A DNA stretch of 7,347 nt from a bacterium (GTDB taxonomy: Bacteria; Verrucomicrobiota; Verrucomicrobiia; Methylacidiphilales; Verrucolacustridaceae): NCBI GenBank assembly GCA_009921985.1, contig RFWS01000053.1, forward strand, positions 1 through 7,347, given 5' to 3'. Both the position numbers and the translations under genes were made by a program. This document shows, piece after piece, positions 1 to 5,728 of the stretch. Under the pieces are notes generated by a model. The model saw nothing but the letters and a program-made list of their open reading frames with translations. It was not told where the DNA came from and did not search any database. The first letter of the stretch is position 1, and the number at the start of each line of letters is the position of its first letter.

Positions 1-177
1 ACCGTCTACTTCTGCTCCTGTGGGCAAACCAAGAATCCGCCATATTGCGACGGCTCCCACAAGGGATCAGGCAAAACCCCACATGCGGTGAAGGTCGAAA
101 AAGACGGGCCCGTTTGGGCCTGCGGTTGCGACAAATCTAAAAATCTCCCCTTCTGCGATGGCTCGCACAAGGGCTGA
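1..177 (+). CDS. CDGSH iron-sulfur domain protein, 3' part (5' end outside window)
   Basis: Reading frame 1 is open from the left edge to TGA at 175-177 and gives 58 residues with no start inside the window. It holds two full CDGSH cluster-binding motifs of the form C-x-C-x2-(S/T)-x3-P-x-C-D-G-S-H. The first has C5, C7, C16 and H20; the second has C41, C43, C52 and H56. In this family three Cys and one His bind a redox-active [2Fe-2S] cluster, so two clusters per chain are expected, as in the two-motif CISD3-like proteins. About 20 residues containing P37 and W39 link the motifs. The protein ends two residues after the second motif, which is normal for small bacterial members. No signal peptide can be judged because the N-terminus is missing. 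Its role (electron transfer, iron-sulfur or redox sensing) cannot be decided from sequence. It converges on the minus-strand guaB3 operon. The family call is very safe. Confidence 0.93.
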   Translation, partial: TVYFCSCGQTKNPPYCDGSHKGSGKTPHAVKVEKDGPVWACGCDKSKNLPFCDGSHKG

Positions 178-191
178 GCTTCGCTCAGCCC
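171..191 (+). terminator. Hairpin overlapping the CDGSH gene stop codon, possible terminator
   Basis: A perfect 9-bp inverted repeat (gggctgagc / gctcagccc) with the 3-nt loop ttc contains the TGA stop codon in its left arm. No T-run follows on the plus strand, so it is not a textbook intrinsic terminator. It may act as a 3'-end stabiliser or a Rho-assisted stop. Confidence 0.45.
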
Positions 192-274
192 GATGAAGGG
201 GCAGGATGAGGATTCAGAAAACCTGATCGCGCGCGCCTGACCGCCCGAAGGGCTCTTCATCTTTCCAACTAATC

Positions 275-304
275 CACGCTGATTCCGTCTGCGGAATTAG
301 CGTG
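275..304. terminator. Hairpin at the guaB3 3' end, possible bidirectional terminator
   Basis: A 13-bp stem (275-287 with 292-304) has a single G·U-type pair and a 4-nt loop tctg. The TAA stop codon of the minus-strand guaB3 gene (297-299) lies in the right arm. The tract after the hairpin is not a clean T-run in either direction, so termination is inferred from the stem strength and from its place between convergent genes. Confidence 0.5.
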
Positions 305-1460
305 TGCCCATCCCGACCCCCTGCACCGTCTGGAACAACTTCCCTTCTGTTTTGATGGAAGGCGCAATGATGATTTCCGTCTCTTGAAACTCCCGGATGG
401 ATTTCGCCCCCACATTCCCCATACAGGTCACGACCGCTCCCACCAAATTTTGGGATCCGTCATCCAGGGTGGCCGGTCCAAAGAGAATCTGGCGCAAACT
501 GCCGGTAATACCGACCTTGATCCGGGTTCCCCTGGGCAAGTTGGCGTGGGGCGTGGCCATGCCCCAATGATTCCCCTGCCCCGGCGCCTCCTCACAGCGG
601 GCAAAGGCGCTTCCGATCATCACCGCATCCGCCCCGCACGCGAACGCCTTGCAGATGTCGCCACCCTTGTTCATGCCACCGTCCGTGATGATGGGCACAT
701 AGCGCCCGGTTTTTTTGTGATGGGCGTCCCGTGCCGCCGCACAGTCCACGGTCGCGGTCACTTGCGGCACGCCTAACCCCAACACCCCCCGGGTGGTACA
801 GGCCGCGCCCGGCCCCACTCCCACCAGAAGACCCGAAATTCCTGCCTCCATGAGCTCCAGGCTCACCCCATAGGTGACGGTATTGCCCACCACCACCGGA
901 ATTTTCATCGTTTTGCAAAACTTCGCCAGATCCAGGGACTTGTACTCCGAGGAAATATGCCGGACGGTCGAGACGGTCGACTGCACCACAAAAATGTCCG
1001 CCCCGGCTCTCTGCGCAATCGCCCCATACTTCTCCGCCTTCTGGGGAATGGAGGAAACGGCCGCCACAATGCCTGCCTTTTTCATTTCCTTAATGCGTTT
1101 CGCAATCAGCTCCTCCCGGATCGGAGGGATATACATCTTCTGGATCAAATGGGTGCTCGTCTCCTTGTCCGCCTTGGCGATCTGCGACAGCACGTCCGAG
1201 GGGTTCTCGTACCGCGTCTGCACACCCTCCAGATTCAGCACAGCCAACCCCCCCATCTTGCCCATCGCCACCGCAAACTTCACATCCACCACCCCGTCCA
1301 TGGCCGAGGCGAGAATCGGAACTTTAAAGGTGTGTTTTCCGATGGAGAACTCCGTGTTGACCTCGTTCGGGTTGACCGTCACGTCCCCAGGCACAAGGGC
1401 GATTTCGTCAAATCCATAGGTGACCCGCGCTTTTCGGTTTCTTCCGATCCACATGCCCAT
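297..1460 (-). CDS. guaB3: GuaB3-type IMP dehydrogenase family protein
   Basis: This 387-residue TIM-barrel protein belongs to the IMP dehydrogenase/GMP reductase superfamily. It starts like the GuaB3 group (G6-R-N near the start, then F18-D-E-I-A-L-V-P) and continues with the substrate loop. The loop GPGAACTTR at 216-224 places the catalytic Cys at about residue 221. Also visible are GNT (192-194), the phosphate-site DGG (260-262) and MIGSAFA (281-287). The paired CBS domains of classical GuaB are absent; there is no insertion of that size, and the total length fits GuaB3. Classical IMPDH oxidises IMP to XMP with NAD+, the committed step to GMP. GuaB3 proteins are a separate clade, so IMP oxidation is likely but the direction is not certain. 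The ATG at 1460 has AAGGAG 7 nt upstream; a second ATG two codons later is too far from it. It is the last gene of the operon, 3 nt after the zinc-ribbon gene. Confidence 0.9.
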   Translation of the reverse strand: MGMWIGRNRKARVTYGFDEIALVPGDVTVNPNEVNTEFSIGKHTFKVPILASAMDGVVDVKFAVAMGKMGGLAVLNLEGVQTRYENPSDVLSQIAKADKETSTHLIQKMYIPPIREELIAKRIKEMKKAGIVAAVSSIPQKAEKYGAIAQRAGADIFVVQSTVSTVRHISSEYKSLDLAKFCKTMKIPVVVGNTVTYGVSLELMEAGISGLLVGVGPGAACTTRGVLGLGVPQVTATVDCAAARDAHHKKTGRYVPIITDGGMNKGGDICKAFACGADAVMIGSAFARCEEAPGQGNHWGMATPHANLPRGTRIKVGITGSLRQILFGPATLDDGSQNLVGAVVTCMGNVGAKSIREFQETEIIIAPSIKTEGKLFQTVQGVGMGTR

Positions 1461-1463
1461 GGC

Positions 1464-1703
1464 TTAGCTCCTTTCAGACATGGAGTTCTCCACGAGGTGC
1501 CGGGCGCCGCAACGGCGACAGCGCAGGCTGCGCCAGGCATGTTCCCGCGGGTTTTTGGCTCCACAATGCGGACAGAGAACGGTCTCCCGAAATCTGCGAA
1601 AAATTCGTGAAGCTTGCCATCCTCCAACCATCCACAAAACAAAAACGATGCCAAGAAAAAGGCAGAGGTAGCCGAGAAGAAGTTGTGAAGGAGTCAGACT
1701 CAC
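1464..1703 (-). CDS. Small membrane-anchored zinc-ribbon protein, unknown function
   Basis: I do not recognise a named family for this 79-residue protein. It has one hydrophobic segment at about residues 8-28, a basic stretch after it (R33, R36, R37, R39), and two CxxC knuckles: C44-P-H-C47 with G48, and C62-R-R-C65 with G66. This is the pattern of a four-Cys zinc ribbon. The positive-inside rule predicts that the ribbon is cytoplasmic, tethered to the inner membrane. The start is GTG at 1703, sharing the 4-nt GTGA overlap with the stop of the TonB-like gene; no strong ribosome-binding site is seen, so translational coupling is likely. It ends 3 nt before guaB3. It sits in a Ton-energiser operon and so may be an accessory or regulatory partner, but that is inference only. 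Conserved knuckle spacing, plausible membrane topology and the overlap support a real gene. Confidence 0.8.
   Translation of the reverse strand: MSLTPSQLLLGYLCLFLGIVFVLWMVGGWQASRIFRRFRETVLCPHCGAKNPREHAWRSLRCRRCGARHLVENSMSERS
1468..1473 (-). promoter_or_regulatory. Shine-Dalgarno site of guaB3
   Basis: The minus strand reads AAGGAG, 7 nt before the guaB3 ATG. The site lies inside the last codons of the upstream zinc-ribbon gene. It is the clearest ribosome-binding site in the operon, where the other joints rely on overlaps, so guaB3 probably initiates independently rather than only by re-initiation. Confidence 0.8.
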
Positions 1704-2434
1704 GATTTACCGTTTCCGGAGGCCTCCACCGCCCACAGTACCCGCACCCGTCCCCACTGGACCGATTGCCCGGGGGTCGGCTCAAAACGGAACGCCCGCA
1801 GCAGACTCGAGGCCTCCCGGTCCACCGCCGGATCCCCACTGGTCCCTTCAAGAAAAAGAAAGCGGACCGCACCGTCCTCATCCACACCGATCCGCGCTGC
1901 CGTTGGGCCGAGGGCACTGGCGGTCTTCATCGTCGGCAAAGGGAGACCGGCCAGAACCTTCCGGTTTTTCAGTTCCCCACCGACCTCCCACCAGGTTTCC
2001 AACACCGGCCTTCCCTTGGCGGGACCGACCTTGGGCAAAAAGTTGCCCCGAAACTGCCCCAGCGCCGTCTGCGCACGTACGGCCAAGGGGGCGTCGGTTC
2101 CGATTTGGTCAGGTCGGTAAGGTGCGGCGGCCAAAAGCGGTGGGGTCGCCCAAAAGTTTTTTTGCCAAGGGAGCATCACGGGCTCTGCCAACCGCAGCGG
2201 AGCTGAACCGGGGAACACGATAGCCGAGGGTTCGAAAATTTCAGCGTAGCCGCCCGGCAGGTCCGCCTCGGGTACCCTGACCACCCTTCCAGGGCTGGGC
2301 GGAGGGATAGGATCAAATTCCCCCGGATCCCGAAAAAAGGAAAATGCCAGGGCGTGGGCCCCCAACGAAAGCAGGAGAAATCCCGCGAGGCGGCGGCGTG
2401 GATGGCTCCAAACGCCGGGTCCTCCAGGCCTCAT
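1700..2434 (-). CDS. tonB: TonB-like energy transducer
   Basis: This 244-residue protein has TonB architecture. A basic N-terminus (R13-R-R-R-L region) leads into one membrane helix at about 16-34. The helix carries S23-L-G-A-H27, which matches the SxxxH signature of the TonB anchor that contacts ExbB/ExbD. A proline-bearing periplasmic stretch follows (P42-P48 and beyond). The C-terminal domain, about 178-238, follows the TonB pattern of an IxVDEDGxV strand, a small loop with SGDPAVD, a helix with DREASSLLRAF, and RFEPTPG before the last strand. The protein should carry proton-motive force from the inner membrane to outer-membrane transporters. The classical Glu-Pro/Lys-Pro repeats are missing and the linker is short, so it may serve a specialised partner. 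ATG at 2434 overlaps the exbD stop by ATGA. The receptor it serves is not in this window. Confidence 0.85.
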   Translation of the reverse strand: MRPGGPGVWSHPRRRLAGFLLLSLGAHALAFSFFRDPGEFDPIPPPSPGRVVRVPEADLPGGYAEIFEPSAIVFPGSAPLRLAEPVMLPWQKNFWATPPLLAAAPYRPDQIGTDAPLAVRAQTALGQFRGNFLPKVGPAKGRPVLETWWEVGGELKNRKVLAGLPLPTMKTASALGPTAARIGVDEDGAVRFLFLEGTSGDPAVDREASSLLRAFRFEPTPGQSVQWGRVRVLWAVEASGNGKS

Positions 2435-2850
2435 TTTTCCATACCTTCGGATTTGGAGGCCAACACCGCGGACAGTCCGTTCTGCACCACGGTGTCGAGG
2501 ATTTGCGCCACGACCCCGTGCCGCAGATCCCGGTCCGCCCGGATTACCACCGCGGCCCGGGGCTCTGCCTTGGCGATTCGTGCCAATTCCAGCCGTAGTT
2601 TGGCCAAATCCGTCACCCGGTCGTTGAAAAAAATCTGCGGCTTTAAGCCGGCTGTCGCCGTGATCACGTAACGCGTGTCGGTGACGCCACCCTTGGACTG
2701 AAGCGACGACGGCGGATCAATCACGATTCCGGGTTGAAAGACAAAACTGGACGTCAGGAGAAAAAAAATCAGCAATAACAGGATCACATCCACCAGCGGG
2801 GCCACATCGAGCGGCCCCCGCAGAACCCGGACCGAGGTGCGTACTTTCAC
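2431..2850 (-). CDS. exbD: ExbD/TolR family proton-channel protein
   Basis: This 139-residue protein has the ExbD layout: a short cytoplasmic N-terminus, one membrane helix at about 17-37, and a periplasmic domain of about 100 residues. The helix begins APLVDVILLLLIFFLL and contains D21, the single membrane aspartate that matches the essential proton-carrying Asp of ExbD (D25 in E. coli). The periplasmic part has the usual V-x-I-R-A-D strand (about 121-126) and a final amphipathic helix. With ExbB it forms the inner-membrane motor that energises TonB. The start is GTG at 2850 in a 4-nt GTGA overlap with the exbB stop, and the stop overlaps the tonB-like ATG, so all three are translationally coupled. 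TolR is the alternative name; the adjacent TonB-like gene and the absence of TolA/TolB/Pal genes favour ExbD. Confidence 0.92.
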   Translation of the reverse strand: MKVRTSVRVLRGPLDVAPLVDVILLLLIFFLLTSSFVFQPGIVIDPPSSLQSKGGVTDTRYVITATAGLKPQIFFNDRVTDLAKLRLELARIAKAEPRAAVVIRADRDLRHGVVAQILDTVVQNGLSAVLASKSEGMEK

Positions 2851-3533
2851 GCCGACGGCTTTTCCGCCCGCGGTTCCGTCGTCACCGGGGTGACCACCGT
2901 GGTCGACCGAACCCGCCCTCCCTCCTTCAGGATCTGCACCATTTCGATACCGGCCCGCTCCATGTCCTGCACCGCCCCGTTCATCCGTGAAACCAGGTAG
3001 TTGTAGGCCACGTAGGTCGGGATTGCCACCACAAGGCCTCCCGCCGTGGTCAAAAGAGCCTCCCAGATTCCGCCAGCCAACTCCCCCACCGGCACCGTTC
3101 CCCGCGCCAGGTTCACGGTTTGAAACACCCGGATCATCCCCGTCACCGTCCCCAATAATCCCAACAGGGGTGCGACGTAACCCACCGTGGCGAGGATCGA
3201 GAGATTCTTCTCCAACCGCGGCACCTGCAGTTGCGCCACTTCTTGCAAGGCCTCCCGAAGGTCGCCCAAGGCCAAATCCCGCTTCAGCAACGCCGCCTGG
3301 ACCACCCGCACGGCAGGGCCATGCGCCTCGTCACAGCGCTCCAACGCCTCCGTAAAACGCTTCTCCTTCAAAAGAGCGCTGATGCCGTCCAGGAAAAAAT
3401 CCAACGGCACGCCCATGCGCCGGTACTCCAGCATCCTTTCCGCAAACACCGCCACCGCCACGATGCTCGCCCCCAAAATGACCCACATGATGGGGCCACC
3501 CAACCGCATCAACTCAAAAAGGGTCGAAGGCAT
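2847..3533 (-). CDS. exbB: MotA/TolQ/ExbB family proton channel
   Basis: This 228-residue inner-membrane protein has three predicted helices (about 12-31, 113-135 and 155-178) and the large cytoplasmic loop typical of ExbB between helices 1 and 2. Helix 2 contains the family signature GLLGTVTGM (125-133, with T129). Helix 3 contains E158-A-L-L-T-T163 followed by GGLVVAIP. E158, T129 and T163 correspond by position to the channel residues E176, T148 and T181 of E. coli ExbB. It should form the pentameric channel around the ExbD helices. The C-terminal tail after about residue 205 is polar and Thr/Pro-rich. The ATG at 3533 lies 9 nt after the leuB stop. The ribosome-binding site is weak (a purine run, agaaaaga). 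Placing exbB directly behind leuB rather than next to a receptor gene is unusual. Confidence 0.93.
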   Translation of the reverse strand: MPSTLFELMRLGGPIMWVILGASIVAVAVFAERMLEYRRMGVPLDFFLDGISALLKEKRFTEALERCDEAHGPAVRVVQAALLKRDLALGDLREALQEVAQLQVPRLEKNLSILATVGYVAPLLGLLGTVTGMIRVFQTVNLARGTVPVGELAGGIWEALLTTAGGLVVAIPTYVAYNYLVSRMNGAVQDMERAGIEMVQILKEGGRVRSTTVVTPVTTEPRAEKPSA

Positions 3534-3542
3534 GGTTCTTTT

Positions 3543-4649
3543 CTATCTCTTTCCGGATCCGGAGGCGATCCTACGGGCAATCTCTCCGGCCATTTCCCGC
3601 GTTCCTTGGGATTTCTCCCCGGGGGATGCGATGTCAGCCGTCCGCCACCCCTCCCGGATGGCCCCTGCCACCGCCGCCCGGATGGATTCCGCCGCCGCCC
3701 TTTGCCCAAAACTCATGTCCAGCATCAGCGCCAGCGAGAGAATCTGGGCAATCGGGTTGGCGATGCCCTTGCCGGCAATATCCGGAGCCGATCCCCCCGA
3801 AGGTTCATACAGGCCGAATCGGCCCTGCCCGAGGGAGGCGCTCGGCAACATTCCCAGGGATCCCGCCACCGCCGCCGCCTCATCACTGAGGATGTCCCCG
3901 AAAAGGTTTTCGCACAGCAGGACGTCGAACCGACCCGGATCCCGCACCAGCTGCATTGCCGCGTTATCCACATAGATAAAATCCAGCGAGATGCCCGGAT
4001 ATTTCGCCGCCAAGGCCTTTACCGTCTTTCGCCAAAGCAGGCTGCTTTCCAGCACATTGGCCTTGTCCACCAGCGTCACCCGTTTTTTTCTTTCCTCCGC
4101 CGCTCGGAAGGCCACCTCGGTCACCCGCTCGATCTCATGGGTCTCATACGCCATGGTGTCCACCGCGCGCTCCCCCGATCCCTTCTTCACCGTCTCCTTC
4201 GGCTGGCCAAAATAGAGCCCGCCCGTCAACTCCCGCACGATCAAAACGTCAAACCCTCCCGCCACCCGTTCCGGCCGCAAGGGCGAGCACCCGGTCAATT
4301 CCGGATACAGCACCGCTGGTCGCAAATTCGCAAACAGGCCGAAAATTTTTCTAAGAGGCAACAAGGCGGCCCGTTCGGGCTGTTCATTCGGAGGCAGGGA
4401 CTCCCATTTGGGCCCGCCCACGCTGCCGAACAACACGGCCGTCGAGGATTTGCATAGCTCCACCGTTTCGTCCGGCAGGGCCTTCCCTTTGGCGTCGATC
4501 GCCGCTCCACCCACCAAACCCTTTTTCCACTCCAATTTGAATCCATGGGAGGTCTCAACCGCTTCCGCCACCCGCAGGGTTGCCTCCATCACCTCCGGAC
4601 CGATTCCATCCCCGGATAATACCGCAACCTTGCCTTTCGCCTCTGCCAT
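3543..4649 (-). CDS. leuB: 3-isopropylmalate dehydrogenase
   Basis: This 368-residue enzyme catalyses the NAD+-dependent oxidative decarboxylation of (2R,3S)-3-isopropylmalate in leucine synthesis, in the cytoplasm. Family landmarks are present in order: GDGIGPEV (13-20), LFGSVGGPKW (73-82), substrate arginines R100, R110 and R139, Y146 within RELTGGLYFG, K196 in DKANVLESS, and the metal aspartates D228, D252 and D256 (LFGDILSDEAA). The NAD-binding segment GSAPDIAGKGIANP lies at 286-299. The sequence before it reads EPSGGSAPD instead of the EPVHGSAPD of the E. coli type, a known variant. Length and start are normal. An in-frame TGA lies two codons upstream of ATG 4649, which fixes the start. 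There is no clear Shine-Dalgarno site. It heads the minus-strand operon; leuA, leuC and leuD are not in view. Confidence 0.96.
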   Translation of the reverse strand: MAEAKGKVAVLSGDGIGPEVMEATLRVAEAVETSHGFKLEWKKGLVGGAAIDAKGKALPDETVELCKSSTAVLFGSVGGPKWESLPPNEQPERAALLPLRKIFGLFANLRPAVLYPELTGCSPLRPERVAGGFDVLIVRELTGGLYFGQPKETVKKGSGERAVDTMAYETHEIERVTEVAFRAAEERKKRVTLVDKANVLESSLLWRKTVKALAAKYPGISLDFIYVDNAAMQLVRDPGRFDVLLCENLFGDILSDEAAAVAGSLGMLPSASLGQGRFGLYEPSGGSAPDIAGKGIANPIAQILSLALMLDMSFGQRAAAESIRAAVAGAIREGWRTADIASPGEKSQGTREMAGEIARRIASGSGKR

Positions 4650-4655
4650 CCATCA

Positions 4656-4684
4656 TTGCTAAATCGTTGACGCCGCCGACTCAA
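4656..4684 (-). promoter_or_regulatory. Candidate sigma70-like promoter of the leuB operon
   Basis: The minus strand carries TTGAGT (4679-4684, 4 of 6 match to the -35 consensus), a 17-nt spacer, and TAGCAA (4656-4661, only 3 of 6 to the -10). The -10 ends 6 nt before the leuB ATG, which would put the transcript start on or next to the start codon. This fits the missing Shine-Dalgarno site. The matches are weak and the call is tentative. Confidence 0.3.
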
Positions 4685-4688
4685 GCAT

Positions 4689-4717
4689 TCGACACCCCAA
4701 AAAGCCCTTCCTATCCT
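4689..4717 (+). promoter_or_regulatory. Candidate sigma70-like promoter of the plus-strand gene pair
   Basis: TCGACA (4689-4694, 5 of 6 to the -35 consensus) is followed by a 17-nt spacer and TATCCT (4712-4717, 4 of 6 to the -10). The -10 ends 6 nt before the ATG at 4724, so a leaderless or nearly leaderless transcript is predicted. No Shine-Dalgarno site lies in front of that ATG, which agrees. This element is stronger than the opposing leuB candidate. Confidence 0.42.
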
Positions 4718-4723
4718 TCTCTC

Positions 4724-5011
4724 ATGCCCTTGTCCCCTGTTGAATCCAGGATCCACGCCGCCCTGTGCGATTATCTGGATGCCGTCAACCAAGGGAAGGC
4801 GGGATCTCCGGATCCCGCCTGGACCGAAAGGTTGAAGTCCTCCGGCCAAACTCTCGATTCCCTTTCCGCCGAGCTCTCCCCCCAACTCAATCCCCAACTA
4901 TCCCACTTCCTTGAATCCAAAAGTTATCGGAAAGCTCACGACTACCTGTCAGCCCTTGCCTCGTCAGGACTGGCCAACTTCCCTGCCCCCCGCCAAGCTT
5001 GTTCCAGGTGA
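4724..5011 (+). CDS. Hypothetical helical protein, 95 residues
   Basis: I do not recognise a family. The protein is short, soluble-looking and mostly helical: a helix at about 5-22 (SRIHAALCDYLDAVNQ), a polar loop, then a long helical part at about 44-80 including LSHFLESKSYRKAHDYLSAL. It has no signal peptide and no membrane segment; the tail is Pro/Arg-containing. The frame stays open further upstream, but ATG 4724 is preferred because earlier codons would run back into leuB and read as Pro/Ser-rich shadow sequence. The stop TGA (5009-5011) overlaps the GTG start of the GYF_2 gene by 4 nt, so the two are probably co-translated and may interact. The leaderless promoter candidate just upstream supports this start. 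The gene is credible from its overlap and start context; its function is unknown. Confidence 0.68.
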   Translation: MPLSPVESRIHAALCDYLDAVNQGKAGSPDPAWTERLKSSGQTLDSLSAELSPQLNPQLSHFLESKSYRKAHDYLSALASSGLANFPAPRQACSR

Positions 5012-5646
5012 GCACGGAAACCCGTTACTACTACGTCGACCCACAAAACCAGGCAGCCGGGCCGGTTCCCTTCTCCGGCCTTCTCGCCCTTAAAGCCGCC
5101 GGCACCATCACGGACGCCACCTTGGTCGTCATCGAGGGGGGCACCGAGTGGACCGCGTTTTCGACTTTAAAGCCTGCTTCTGCTCCCGCCGCCGCTTCCT
5201 CTTCCTCCCCTTCACCCAGCGCCGGGCAAACTTCCCCCTCTTTCTCTTCTGCCACAATGGATGAGCCAACTTGGGCATCCCAGCTGTCCCAAAAAATCGA
5301 TCTTCTCACAGCCGCCATGGATAAACTAGCGGCTGTTCTTGAGAAGACCCGCTCGGCATCAACCACTCCCGTGATCGCTCCTGCCACGGCGGCCTTGCAC
5401 GCGGAAAAGGTTAATCTCAATCAAACTCCGAAACCCGGCATCGCTGCCCTCAATCCTGCTCTTGCGGCGGCGGTTCCCCGCCCCGGTGTGAGCAGCCCCC
5501 TTGCCCCTCTCGCCGTTCCCGCCAATGCCCAAAAATCCTCCCTGCCCTTGCCCGCTCTCGGCAAAACCCCCGGCCCCGCTCCCACCGCCACGCCCACGGA
5601 CCCAACCGGCAAGGGCAACATCTTCTCCAAATTCCTTAAAAAATAA
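5008..5646 (+). CDS. GYF_2 (DUF4339) domain protein with Pro/Ala/Ser-rich tail
   Basis: The N-terminal part, about residues 6-56, matches the GYF_2/DUF4339 pattern: YYYVDPQNQAAGPVPF, then LLALKAAGTI, DATLVV, an acidic EGG, and W48. These domains are thought to bind proline-rich peptides or act as adaptors; the bacterial roles are mostly unknown. A Ser/Pro/Ala linker follows (about 57-83), then a probable coiled-coil helix (about 88-114, SQLSQKIDLLTAAMDKLAAV), then a long Pro/Ala-rich disordered stretch, and a basic-hydrophobic end (IFSKFLKK). There are no membrane helices. I chose GTG 5008, giving 212 residues, because it shares a GTGA overlap with the upstream stop; a TTG at 4999 would add three residues. 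The pairing suggests a scaffold with the 95-residue helical protein as partner. The proline-rich tail could even be the ligand of its own GYF_2 domain. That part is inference. Confidence 0.85.
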   Translation: MSTETRYYYVDPQNQAAGPVPFSGLLALKAAGTITDATLVVIEGGTEWTAFSTLKPASAPAAASSSSPSPSAGQTSPSFSSATMDEPTWASQLSQKIDLLTAAMDKLAAVLEKTRSASTTPVIAPATAALHAEKVNLNQTPKPGIAALNPALAAAVPRPGVSSPLAPLAVPANAQKSSLPLPALGKTPGPAPTATPTDPTGKGNIFSKFLKK

Positions 5647-5682
5647 CGCAAGCGTCCTGACCCTGGTGTTTCGAAAAACCAG

Positions 5683-5721
5683 TCCGGCAGGGCGACCCTT
5701 CCGACAAATCGCCCTGCCGGA
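5683..5721. terminator. Strong bidirectional intrinsic terminator
   Basis: A perfect 13-bp inverted repeat (5683-5695 with 5709-5721; arms tccggcagggcga / tcgccctgccgga) encloses a 13-nt loop. Read on the minus strand it is followed by ctggTTTTTcg, a good U-tract for the EF-hand gene. On the plus strand it is followed by a T-rich tract (attatccttt) for the GYF_2 gene. It sits exactly between the two convergent stop codons. Confidence 0.85.
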
Positions 5722-5728
5722 TTATCCT

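Noticed and set aside
6..260. Minus-strand reading frame of 84 codons
   Set aside because: It is antisense to the CDGSH gene, which has two exact cluster-binding motifs. The minus frame has no recognisable domain.
192..261. gatgaag ... cttcatc pair flanking the gap between the CDGSH and guaB3 genes
   Set aside because: Only 7 bp with a loop of more than 50 nt; expected by chance.
3231..4457. Plus-strand open frame of about 408 codons opposite exbB and leuB
   Set aside because: It is antisense to two confidently identified genes. Its product is rich in His, Arg, Pro and Gln, as expected for a GC-rich shadow frame.
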